From contig NZ_JAHCMB010000202.1 of the NCBI RefSeq assembly GCF_019904155.1, forward strand, positions 1-64,000: DNA of 64,000 nucleotides. The letters run 5' to 3'. The position numbers were made by a program, and so were the translations under genes. The notes under the pieces were generated by a model. The model made no database searches, was not told the DNA's origin, and saw only the letters and a list, made by a program, of their open reading frames with translations. Shown here in pieces: positions 8,134-15,778 of this stretch. This DNA is from Paenibacillus sinensis (lineage in GTDB: Bacteria; Bacillota; Bacilli; Paenibacillales; Paenibacillaceae). Position 1 is the first letter of the stretch. Each line of letters begins with the position of its first letter.

Positions 8134-9069
8134 ATGACCGATCCTTTGTCCTACTCTCCCGAGGAAGTGGCCAAAATTCTGAAAATCTCCAAGGGAACCG
8201 TCTACGATCTGCTGAAACGCGGCGAGCTCCCCTCTTACCGGATCGGCAAGAAGCTTCGCGTCGCCCCCGCCGACCTGGAGGCCTATACCCGCCCCGCCTA
8301 TGGCGCAGGCCAGCGGCCGACTTCGGTTCCCCCGTTGTCTATCGAGAAGCTCATTCTGGACAATCACGGCCTTATCATTTGCGGCCAGGATATTGTGCTG
8401 GACGTTCTGTCGCGCCATATCGAATCCGGCTATCCCGGCGTCCGGTCCCTGCGCTCCTATGTCGGAAGTCTGGACGGGCTGCTGGCCCTGTACCGGGGAA
8501 CGGCCAACGTCGCCGCCGCCCATCTATGGGACGGGGAGACCGATGAATACAACCTCCCCTATGTGCGCAGACTGCTGCCCGGCCAGCGAAGCGTCGTCAT
8601 CGGTCTCGTGTTCCGCCAGCAGGGCTTCTATGTCGCCCCCGGCAATCCGAAAGGCATTCGCTCCTGGGAGAGCTTGCTGGAACCGGGAATCACGATCGCC
8701 AACCGGGAAAAAGGCTCCGGCACCCGGATCATGCTGGACGAATGGCTGCGGGGCAAGCAGCTTGAACCGGAGCGCATCCAGGGGTACGAGCATGAGGAAC
8801 TGAGCCATATCGCCGTGGCAAGTGCGGTTGCACGGGGAGTTGTGGACACGGGACTTGGCACGGAAAAGGCAGCGGAGCAAGTATCCGGGGTCGATTTTAT
8901 TCCGCTTAAGAGAGAACGCTATGATCTTGTCTTCGACCGGAAGGAGATGGACAAGCCGGCGTTTCGGGCGCTGCTTGCGGTTCTCCGCTCGCCCGAATTC
9001 AAGCGTGAAGTGGCCGGCCTCGGCGGCTACGATGTAACGCCATGCGGGGAAATCGTGGGCGAGGTGTAG
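8134..9069 (+). CDS. HTH (excisionase-type) / PBP-like domain regulator, possibly oxyanion-responsive
   Basis: Two-domain protein of 311 residues. Residues about 4-50 form an excisionase/MerR-like HTH (YSPEEVAKILKISKGTVYDL and GELPSYRIGKKLRV). The rest is a PBP-like domain (the PF12727 type) related to molybdate/tungstate-binding proteins, with GSGTRIMLDEWL and ASAVARGVVDTGLGTEKAA. No signal peptide is present, so it acts in the cytoplasm, probably as a ligand-responsive regulator. The ATG at 8134 has GCGAGGTG upstream; a GTG at 8125 is a weaker option. Its ligand (molybdate, tungstate or other) is inference from family and from the ModE-like palindrome upstream. Confidence 0.75.
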   Translation: MTDPLSYSPEEVAKILKISKGTVYDLLKRGELPSYRIGKKLRVAPADLEAYTRPAYGAGQRPTSVPPLSIEKLILDNHGLIICGQDIVLDVLSRHIESGYPGVRSLRSYVGSLDGLLALYRGTANVAAAHLWDGETDEYNLPYVRRLLPGQRSVVIGLVFRQQGFYVAPGNPKGIRSWESLLEPGITIANREKGSGTRIMLDEWLRGKQLEPERIQGYEHEELSHIAVASAVARGVVDTGLGTEKAAEQVSGVDFIPLKRERYDLVFDRKEMDKPAFRALLAVLRSPEFKREVAGLGGYDVTPCGEIVGEV

Positions 9070-9238
9070 GAGCGGAGCATACGAGAGGCGGTACGCTGAT
9101 CTTGCGGAGGAACGGAGTATGCGGGGCGCGGTACGCTCATCTTGCGGTGGAGCGGAGCATGCGGGGCGCGGTACGCTCATCTTGCGGTGGAGCGGAGCAT
9201 GCCAGAGGCCGTGCACTCATCTTGCGGTGGAGCGGATC
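9069..9238. repeat. 40-bp tandem repeat, four copies
   Basis: Four 40-bp units start at 9069, 9109, 9149 and 9189, with a fifth partial unit from 9229. The shared core is GGAGCGGAGCAT, then a GCGGGGCGCGGTACGC-like segment, then TCATCTTGCGGT. Copies 2 and 3 are most alike. The array begins at the last base of the upstream stop codon. The period is not a multiple of three, so it does not encode a protein repeat. Confidence 0.85.
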
Positions 9239-9276
9239 GCGCCTGAATCAGATTATGATTAGGACTCCGATCAAAC

Positions 9277-9322
9277 AAAATGCTCTTGTCCCGCCCGGCT
9301 TGGGCGGTCAAGAGCATTTTTT
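9277..9322 (+). terminator. Intrinsic terminator after the HTH/PBP gene
   Basis: AAAATGCTCTTG (9277-9288) pairs with CAAGAGCATTTT (9309-9320), with a second inner stem CCGCCC/GGGCGG. A T run follows. The symmetry allows it to work on both strands. Confidence 0.85.
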
Positions 9323-9434
9323 ATGAGGAACATTGGGATGAGCATTTGATAGCAATCGGGAGATAATTTCGAAAAAGATAAGCACCCGCACCCAAAAGTA
9401 TCAGTCCTCAGATTAACTTGACTAAGGGACGGGA

Positions 9435-10070
9435 TTAAATTCCAAAGCTAGCTCCCGGAAAAAGAGTATACCGATCCAAATAGACAGCAGAATTCGGAAC
9501 GATTTTGACTGAGCTGATTTTACTGCCTTGTTCGAAGGTAAACTTCCATTTTTCAATTTTTACCTTATAGTCGTCTTCGGCCGTTACCCGCTGAACGATT
9601 CGTACAGTAAGTGTGTTATCGGTTCGAGCTACAGACTTCATATCAACGATGCTGGCCATATTGTAAGTGCCCGCCGGAAAGCTTTCATTGTAAATGTCCG
9701 TTGTAAAATTGGGGGAGACCTGAGCCAGCACTCCTTTATGGTCTCGCTCGTCATACGCCATAATCCACCGAAAGGCTAAATTCCGCTTATTCACATATTC
9801 AACGCTGCTATCCTCCATTTTAAAATCCGGATCGGAGTCCACATAAACGGTCTTATTGGCATTATTCCATTGAATGCTGGCACCCAGTCCATCTGAAATC
9901 GCCCTTATCGGAACAAAAACAGACCCGTCGATGATCTTGGGCTGCAAGCTTGTCTTCACCTGATTGCCATTCACAACGATTTTCGGCACAATGGCCGCCG
10001 CATAAGCTCCGGTACCGAAAGCGGCCGCAAGAACCATTCCGGCTAAGCCAACCTTTGTAAGTCGCTTCAC
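9435..10070 (-). CDS. Secreted stalk-domain protein (copper amine oxidase N-terminal-like)
   Basis: Exported protein of 211 residues with a signal peptide (MKRLTKVGLAGMVLAAAFG, then AYA|A). Residues about 28-80 are a copper amine oxidase N-terminal-like stalk domain (VPKIVVNGNQVK, then IDGSVFVPIRAISDGLGASI and VYVDSD), very common in Paenibacillus cell-surface proteins. The C-terminal part is a small alpha+beta region of unknown function. It is not an amine oxidase: no catalytic domain follows. The start is a GTG with GGGAGG upstream. Its role is unknown, perhaps cell-wall binding or scaffolding. Confidence 0.75.
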   Translation of the reverse strand: MKRLTKVGLAGMVLAAAFGTGAYAAAIVPKIVVNGNQVKTSLQPKIIDGSVFVPIRAISDGLGASIQWNNANKTVYVDSDPDFKMEDSSVEYVNKRNLAFRWIMAYDERDHKGVLAQVSPNFTTDIYNESFPAGTYNMASIVDMKSVARTDNTLTVRIVQRVTAEDDYKVKIEKWKFTFEQGSKISSVKIVPNSAVYLDRYTLFPGASFGI

Positions 10071-10155
10071 TTACTCCCCTCCCCAATTCTCATTTTTGTA
10101 TTAGACGAAAAAAGGGGGCAGAAGTTTCTATTATATGGAATATCCTGCATTCGCA

Positions 10156-11826
10156 CTACACCGAGTAATCCTCAAAAGATACCGGCACGCCGTCAACCGA
10201 GGCATACGGCCCCTCCGGCCTGGCTGCAAGGAATATCCGCTCGCCCGCCGAGCTGTCCCAGGTGACCGACACGATGGCCGCTCCATCCCATTCAAAGACG
10301 GGCCGCCCCGTCTCCATCGCTTCCGCGAAGTTCTCCAGCCCGGCAATTCCCGAGGCTGCGGCTTCAGCCGCTCCCAGCGCCTCGACAACAACTCCGCCCT
10401 GCGGCTGACACAAGTTAACCTCCGTATAATCCGAACGTTCGGTCAGTCCGTATTCGCCGGACAAGTACACGGCGAAATAGACGCCGGCCGCCACTCCGTA
10501 CAGCGCCCGCGGCTTCGCCAGCCATGTGCCGGGCGGCAGTACGCCAACAGGATGGAGGCTTCCATCCGGCCCCGTGAAGAGGGCGGCCGTCATGTTCCGG
10601 CGGTACAGCACCTCCATATGGCGGCTCTGGTGACGCGGATCGCCCTCATGATATCCGTCGCCGGGCGGAAAAAAATACAGCCGGTTGACGCGGCGCCCCG
10701 GCTTCACAGGAAGCGAATACGCCCAGCGAAGCTGCTCGTTATCGAATTCATCCACTCGCTCCCACAGCCCTCCTGCGGCGTAGTCCTCCGCAATATAGGC
10801 ATAGGAATGAAGCTCCGGCTGAGCCGGGCCGCCCGGAACGACCTTCCGGGTGGCCTTCTTCACTTCCGCCGGCTGACTCCGGTCCAGCGCCAGCACCCGC
10901 GCCGCCTCCGGGGCTTCATAATAGAGAAAGCCGGCATATTCCGTCCTCGGCATCTCCCCCGGCAGCGCGAAATCCCCGAACTGCACATAATCGTGCAGCA
11001 CATTGGCGTCGCCCGGCACGTCATGCGGCCAGCCTCTGGAATGGGCGCCGACCCAGGCACCTTTTAAATGGAACAGCGCCCGCTGGCCCCATAAGTAATC
11101 CAGCATGTCCTTCAGGCTTCTGCGTAGATCATCGTCACTCTCCGGGGCCATCTCCAGGGCGCAGGTATACGCCTGAACCCAATGCCAGAACCATGGCAGA
11201 CTGCCGTATTCCGGCATGCCGCTCTCCCGGATATAGCGCAGCGTCTCCTTAAGGCAGGCTCTTCCGTCCTCCAACAGTTCCCTGTCGTCGAACAAGCTGC
11301 CGAAGATCAGCTTGGCAGCCGTATATTTCGCTTCGTGATGTCCATAGTGTTCAAGCGGTTTGCGAAAAAAAACGCTTGCGTACACATGCCCGATCGCCGA
11401 ATCCAGCAGCGTCCGGACGCGCTCGCTGAGAGCATCTCCGTATCTTTTGCGGAAATAGGCCATCAGGCTGCCCATGATTTCCACCGGAAGCTCATGCGGC
11501 GGAGCCTCCGCCGGAACCGGCGCCAGCCCTAGAGGCCAGTGGCCGAACAGCTTCGTGCCGGGGACCCGGTTCTGCAGCAGCAGCGTCCGCTCCAGCACGC
11601 TTTCCGCTTGCACCGCCGCCTCGATTCGGTCGAAGGTTACGTCCAGCGAGTGATCCTTGGCCGCCGCAAACAAGTAGGACGCATAATAGAAATTGTTGCG
11701 CACATCATCATGGAACCATAACCCGCCTTCAAGCAGCGGCAGTCCTGCCGCCTCTTCCGCAATTGCAACGATTAGCTGTCTTTGACGTTCACGGGGCGTT
11801 CTCGGAACTGCAGCCTCTTTCCCCAT
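10156..11826 (-). CDS. Unidentified 556-residue protein of the polysaccharide locus
   Basis: I do not recognise a family with certainty. The protein has no signal peptide. The N-terminal half is helix-rich with many aromatic residues (GGLWFHDDVRNNFYYASYLF, GSLPWFWHWVQAYTCALEMA, GHHEAKYTAAKLIFGSL), suggestive of an alpha/alpha toroid as in polysaccharide lyases or family-88/105 hydrolases. The C-terminal half looks beta-rich, as in heparinase-like enzymes. It includes WVGAHSRGWPHDVPGDANVL and HQSRHMEVLYRRN, which could hold catalytic His/Arg. GGAGG lies 7 nt ahead of the second of two ATGs. It is divergent from kduI, so it may be a uronate-polysaccharide processing enzyme. That is inference. 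Confidence 0.6.
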   Translation of the reverse strand: MGKEAAVPRTPRERQRQLIVAIAEEAAGLPLLEGGLWFHDDVRNNFYYASYLFAAAKDHSLDVTFDRIEAAVQAESVLERTLLLQNRVPGTKLFGHWPLGLAPVPAEAPPHELPVEIMGSLMAYFRKRYGDALSERVRTLLDSAIGHVYASVFFRKPLEHYGHHEAKYTAAKLIFGSLFDDRELLEDGRACLKETLRYIRESGMPEYGSLPWFWHWVQAYTCALEMAPESDDDLRRSLKDMLDYLWGQRALFHLKGAWVGAHSRGWPHDVPGDANVLHDYVQFGDFALPGEMPRTEYAGFLYYEAPEAARVLALDRSQPAEVKKATRKVVPGGPAQPELHSYAYIAEDYAAGGLWERVDEFDNEQLRWAYSLPVKPGRRVNRLYFFPPGDGYHEGDPRHQSRHMEVLYRRNMTAALFTGPDGSLHPVGVLPPGTWLAKPRALYGVAAGVYFAVYLSGEYGLTERSDYTEVNLCQPQGGVVVEALGAAEAAASGIAGLENFAEAMETGRPVFEWDGAAIVSVTWDSSAGERIFLAARPEGPYASVDGVPVSFEDYSV

Positions 11827-12008
11827 CATTATGCCTCCGTTCCATACGGTTCATTTCTTACTCACTCGTTCATTTTACAATAAATTCGTCTTATTATAAA
11901 CCTAAATATACACAACAATCCGAAAACACACCTTGATAAATGAACGTAAATGGAGTAAATTGTACTAATACGAACCATATTTTTTATAAAAAAGGAGCAT
12001 GCAAAATC

Positions 12009-12842
12009 ATGGAAAGACGCTTTGCTTCCCACCCGAATGAGGTCAAGCAGTTCGACACCGGACGTCTTCGCCAGGAGTTTCACGTGCCGGTGCTGTTCGC
12101 GGCGGATGAACTCAAGCTGGTGCTGACTCACGAGGACCGCATGATTGTCGGCGGAGCCATGCCGGTGAAGGAGCCGGTTGTGCTCGCGACCGATCTGAAG
12201 GAGCTTGGGGTCGCTTATTTTCTGGAGCGCCGCGAGCTTGGCATTATCAATGTCGGCGGCAAGGGAACCGTCGTGGCGGACGGAACCGAGTATGAGCTGA
12301 ACGCCAAGGAATGCCTGTATGTCGGCGCGGGAACGAAGGATGTGCAGTTCAAAAGTGCGGACAGCGCAAGCCCGGCGAAGTTCTATCTGAATTCCGCTCC
12401 GGCCCACAAGACGTATCCGACGGTTAAGGCAACGCTGGAATCGTCCGAATTCGCGGATCTCGGCGACATCAAGAACTCCAACGAACGCTCGATTCACCGG
12501 CTTATTCATGCGAATGGCATTCAGAGCTGCCAGCTCGTCATGGGCCTGACCCAGCTGAAGCCGGGCAATATGTGGAACACGATGCCGGCCCACACCCATC
12601 CGCGCCGGATGGAAGCCTACTTCTATTTCGAGCTTCCGGAGGACGCCGTCGTCGTGCATCTGATGGGCGAGCCGAAGGAGACGCGCCATATCATCATGCG
12701 CAATGAGGAAGCCGTCATTTCTCCGAGCTGGTCGATTCACAGCGGCGTAGGCACGAGCAATTATACCTTCATCTGGAGTATGGCCGGGGACAACATCCGG
12801 TACGACGATATGGACCCTGTCTCCATGAAAGAGTTACAATAG
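12009..12842 (+). CDS. kduI: 5-dehydro-4-deoxy-D-glucuronate isomerase
   Basis: Converts 5-keto-4-deoxyuronate (DKI) to 3-deoxy-D-glycero-2,5-hexodiulosonate, the first intracellular step after unsaturated uronates are released from pectin or glycosaminoglycans. The cupin-like metal site is visible as PAHTHPRRMEAYFYF (two His and Glu) with a later His in WSIHSGVGTSNYTFIW. The N-terminal block RFASHPNEVKQFDT is typical. At 277 residues it matches KduI. The start at 12009 (MERRF) follows AAGGAG. It is first in a kduI-DeoR-kduD run on the plus strand. Confidence 0.93.
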   Translation: MERRFASHPNEVKQFDTGRLRQEFHVPVLFAADELKLVLTHEDRMIVGGAMPVKEPVVLATDLKELGVAYFLERRELGIINVGGKGTVVADGTEYELNAKECLYVGAGTKDVQFKSADSASPAKFYLNSAPAHKTYPTVKATLESSEFADLGDIKNSNERSIHRLIHANGIQSCQLVMGLTQLKPGNMWNTMPAHTHPRRMEAYFYFELPEDAVVVHLMGEPKETRHIIMRNEEAVISPSWSIHSGVGTSNYTFIWSMAGDNIRYDDMDPVSMKELQ

Positions 12843-12880
12843 AACCAAAATCCGCACGGAAAAAGAGAGGCAGACAGGTC

Positions 12881-13636
12881 ATGAACCCGATCAGACGGCA
12901 CGAACTAATCATGGAAGTAATGCTGAATCAGAAAGACGTTACGGTTAACGAGCTGAGCGAGAAGCTCCAGGTAACCGGGAAGACGATCCGCGAGGACCTC
13001 ACCAGACTGGAGGAGCAGGGTCTGATCAGACGCGTCCACGGCGGAGCCGTGCTGGCGCAGAGCGACCAGTTCGGCATACTCCCCTCCAGAGAGCCGCTCG
13101 GCACATTCTCGGGCGAGAAAGCGGAAATCGCCGAGCGGGCGGTCCGCTACATCGAGCAGGAGGATATTATCGCGCTGGACGGAGGCAGCACTACGCTGGC
13201 CATCGCCCGGCGGCTGGACAATCTTCCCCTGACCGTGATTACCAACGACGTCCATATCATCAGCGAGCTTGTTTCCAAGGATCAGATTCGGCTTGTCGTC
13301 CCGGGAGGCTACCGTGTCCGGAATACCCTGACAGGTCCCGAGGCTGTCTCCTATGTAAGCAGTCTTAATATAAAAAAAGCATTTCTGTCGGCTACCGCCG
13401 TCCATATCGAGCACGGGCTTTCGGTGTATACGGGAGATGCCCTGGAATATAAGCAGGCGCTCGTCCAGACAGCGAACCAGGTGATCGCCGTCGTCGACCA
13501 CCATAAATTCGGCCGGACCGCGCTCCGCACCTTCGCGACCTTGCAGGAAGTGGATGTGCTGATTACCGACAAGGGCCTCCCGTCCGAGACGGAGACTGTA
13601 TTCCGGGCCGCCGGTATCGATATCGACTGCGGGTGA
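12881..13636 (+). CDS. DeoR-family transcriptional regulator
   Basis: Sugar-metabolism regulator of 251 residues. The N-terminal winged HTH has the DeoR signature (RRHELIMEVMLNQ, then VNELSEKLQVTGKTIREDL and LIRRVHGGAV). The C-terminal DeoRC domain (IALDGGSTTLAIARRL and VVDHHKFGRTALRTF) binds a phosphorylated sugar or sugar acid. It lies between kduI and kduD with short gaps (38 and 45 nt), so it is probably autoregulated and controls uronate catabolism. The effector is not known. A DeoR regulator here is less common than KdgR-type LacI or IclR control. Confidence 0.88.
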   Translation: MNPIRRHELIMEVMLNQKDVTVNELSEKLQVTGKTIREDLTRLEEQGLIRRVHGGAVLAQSDQFGILPSREPLGTFSGEKAEIAERAVRYIEQEDIIALDGGSTTLAIARRLDNLPLTVITNDVHIISELVSKDQIRLVVPGGYRVRNTLTGPEAVSYVSSLNIKKAFLSATAVHIEHGLSVYTGDALEYKQALVQTANQVIAVVDHHKFGRTALRTFATLQEVDVLITDKGLPSETETVFRAAGIDIDCG

Positions 13637-13681
13637 ACAGAGTATACACTCATATTCAACCCGAAAAGGAGCATATAGCTT

Positions 13682-14437
13682 ATGTCATCTTTATTCAGCC
13701 TGAAAGGCAAGACAGCACTCGTAACCGGTGCAGCCCAAGGTCTGGGCCAGGGCATTGCCCTGGCGCTTGCCGAAGCCGGCGCCGATATCGTATCCGTATC
13801 GCTGAATACCAGCGAGGAAACCGTGAAGCAGGCCGAAGCATTCGGCGTGAAAGCCCTCAGCGTTGAAGCCGACCTTGGCGATCACAGCGTCCTGCAATCC
13901 GCATTCGACCAGGCCCTTACGCTGACCGGCAAGGTCGACATCCTTGTGAACAACGCCGGGATCATCCGCCGTACGCCTGCCAAGGACCACAGTGAGAAGG
14001 ACTGGTTCGACGTCATCAACCTGAACCTTAACACCGTATTCCTGCTGTCTCAGATCGCGGGCAGACATTATATCGAGAGAGGATCGGGCAAAATCATCAA
14101 CATCTGCTCCATGCTCTCCTACCAAGGGGGCATCAATGTGCCGGGCTACACCGCCGCCAAGCACGGCGTAGCGGGCCTGACCAAAGCGTTCGCCAATGAA
14201 TGGGCGCAGTACGGCGTGAACACCAACGCCATCGCTCCGGGCTACATGGCGACCGAGAACACCGCGCCGATCCGCGCCGACGAGAACCGTTCGAACTCCA
14301 TTCTCGACCGTATTCCGGCGGGCCGCTGGGGTACGCCGGAGGACGTGAAGGGCCCTGCCGTATTCCTGGCTTCCGCCGCTTCCGACTACCTGAACGGCCA
14401 TATTCTCTGCGTCGACGGCGGCTGGCTGGCCCGCTAA
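13682..14437 (+). CDS. kduD: 2-dehydro-3-deoxy-D-gluconate 5-dehydrogenase
   Basis: Short-chain dehydrogenase of 251 residues that reduces the KduI product to 2-keto-3-deoxygluconate (KDG). The nucleotide loop is VTGAAQGLGQGIA, NNAGIIRR follows, and the catalytic Ser/Tyr/Lys lie in ICSMLSYQGG and YTAAKHG. GYMATENTAPIRAD and the end LCVDGGWLAR are characteristic of KduD. AAAAGGAG precedes the ATG. It is the last gene of the run and is followed by a long inverted repeat. KDG kinase and aldolase genes, needed to finish the pathway, are not in the window. Confidence 0.93.
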   Translation: MSSLFSLKGKTALVTGAAQGLGQGIALALAEAGADIVSVSLNTSEETVKQAEAFGVKALSVEADLGDHSVLQSAFDQALTLTGKVDILVNNAGIIRRTPAKDHSEKDWFDVINLNLNTVFLLSQIAGRHYIERGSGKIINICSMLSYQGGINVPGYTAAKHGVAGLTKAFANEWAQYGVNTNAIAPGYMATENTAPIRADENRSNSILDRIPAGRWGTPEDVKGPAVFLASAASDYLNGHILCVDGGWLAR

Positions 14438-14451
14438 ACAACCGTCACTCA

Positions 14452-14505
14452 GGCAACTACAAGAAACCGGCTCTCCTCTGGGGAAGCCGGTTTCTTGTAG
14501 TTGCC
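14452..14505 (+). terminator. Perfect 21-bp inverted repeat after kduD
   Basis: Positions 14452-14472 pair perfectly with 14485-14505 around a 12-nt loop. The arms start GGCAACTACAAGAAACC. A U run after the stem is lacking, so it may be a less usual terminator or an mRNA-stabilising structure. Confidence 0.55.
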
Positions 14506-14677
14506 TTGGTGTTGCAGCCGCAGCCGCCGCGATCCATGCTTATTTTGCAAAAAGGTATTCAGCAGGGATTGTTATCCAGGCCAAATGCTCCAGGCATCCG
14601 TATGCCAAAGCGGCTGCGGACTGATTATCTTGCCATCGGGAGCTTGCAGCCGATGAACTGGCGGACGAATGCCGCTC

Positions 14678-15592
14678 TCACTTCGCGGACTCTTGCTCAG
14701 CGGCTTTCTTCAAGAACTCCAGCGCTTTATCATGATTCTTGGAGTTCGCGAATACCCCGGCGATCAGCTTCGTATCGTTATGGAGAACCGGCAGGGATGC
14801 CGCCAGCTCACTGTCCGTAAAATTGATGCCGTAGATCGACTCAATACCGTCGTCCGTATTGACCGCCTTCTCCACGATGCCGTCTCCGCTCTTGCCGCCT
14901 AACCATTCCGCAAGCCAGGAATCCTTCAGCTTCTCGATACCGTCTCCCTGTGCCAGCCAGGCAAGTGTATCCTTGTCGAGCACGACGAGATCCGGCGGAT
15001 CAACCGACATCTCCGCCATCGCCTTCTGCCTGTAAGCGACTTCGGTCGCTCCTCCGTTCGAAGTCAGCGGGATAACCCGCGTCTCTACCCTCTTCCAATC
15101 CGGGAAGGACTTCAGGATCGCCGCCTCCAGCGGGGCGCCGTCTCCCTCCGGGTCATCCTCGGCCATGAAGTTGCCGAGGAACATAATATTCAGATCAACC
15201 GGAGGCAGACTGGCGAGATAGCGCTGTTTGTCCAGATGATTCTTATAGGCGATTCCGCCTCCAATCAGCACAGCCACAGCGACGATTACCAGTAAGACCT
15301 GTGTCCGGTATAATCTGAAGAAATCCTCCAGCCGCCGGGCCGTTCCGGCGAAGCGTCCATACTTCCGCAGCCGGTTATTCTCGGCCTCGAGGGTCTCCTG
15401 CTTGGCATGCGTGTCCAGAATCAGGCGGTAGGCCTGCACCTCCTTCTCGAAGGCCAGTGCTTCGGCGGTCCCGGGCGCTCCAATCGAGCGGCGGCGCTTC
15501 AGCAGCATGTCAAAACGGCGGTTCACTTCTTCCATCTGGACCTCTTCGGGAAGTCCCAGAAACTCGTAAGCTTCCTTCACCTTGTCGTTCAA
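14678..15592 (-). CDS. J-domain-like N-terminus fused through one membrane helix to a binding-protein-like domain
   Basis: Protein of 304 residues. Residues about 5-65 resemble a J domain (AYEFLGLPEEVQMEEVNRRF) but the HPD motif is missing. A basic stretch is followed by one transmembrane helix (VLLVIVAVAVLIGGGIAY, about 94-111). The outer part (about 125-304) resembles a solute-binding-protein fold (LNIMFLGNF, PPDLVVLDKDTLAWLA, VLHNDTKLIAGVFANS). The start is a TTG with AAGGAG 9 nt upstream. Such proteins occur in Paenibacillus; their role is unknown. It is on the opposite strand from kduD and probably independent of it. Confidence 0.6.
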   Translation of the reverse strand: MNDKVKEAYEFLGLPEEVQMEEVNRRFDMLLKRRRSIGAPGTAEALAFEKEVQAYRLILDTHAKQETLEAENNRLRKYGRFAGTARRLEDFFRLYRTQVLLVIVAVAVLIGGGIAYKNHLDKQRYLASLPPVDLNIMFLGNFMAEDDPEGDGAPLEAAILKSFPDWKRVETRVIPLTSNGGATEVAYRQKAMAEMSVDPPDLVVLDKDTLAWLAQGDGIEKLKDSWLAEWLGGKSGDGIVEKAVNTDDGIESIYGINFTDSELAASLPVLHNDTKLIAGVFANSKNHDKALEFLKKAAEQESAK

Positions 15593-15731
15593 CAGTTCTC
15601 TCTCCTTCTTGGGCGGACAATCGAGTCTATAACTAGATCATATCATAGATTAAATGCGCTTTCCTGCTTCCTCAAGAAGGCGGCGGAAGCAGGCGTGTGT
15701 TGCGCCCCGGGCAGCTCTGCCTCCGGGACGC

Positions 15732-15765
15732 GAAGCAGCCCCGGCGAAGATTCCGGGGCTGCTTC
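15732..15765 (-). terminator. Hairpin terminator downstream of DUF2264
   Basis: GAAGCAGCCCCGG (15732-15744) pairs with CCGGGGCTGCTTC (15753-15765). It lies just beyond the DUF2264 stop. The U tract is weak on the minus strand (better on the plus strand), so direction is tentative. Confidence 0.55.
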
Positions 15766-15778
15766 TTTAGCCAACGAT

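Noticed and set aside
9069..9238. CRISPR array
   Set aside because: The units are contiguous with no unique spacers and no cas genes nearby.
9042..9326. 94-codon frame covering the 40-bp repeats
   Set aside because: It runs through the repeats and the terminator hairpin; the 40-bp period shifts frame in every copy, so it is a by-product.
11880..12000. Operator between the 556-residue gene and kduI
   Set aside because: The sequence is AT-rich with promoter-like stretches but I found no convincing palindrome or repeat.
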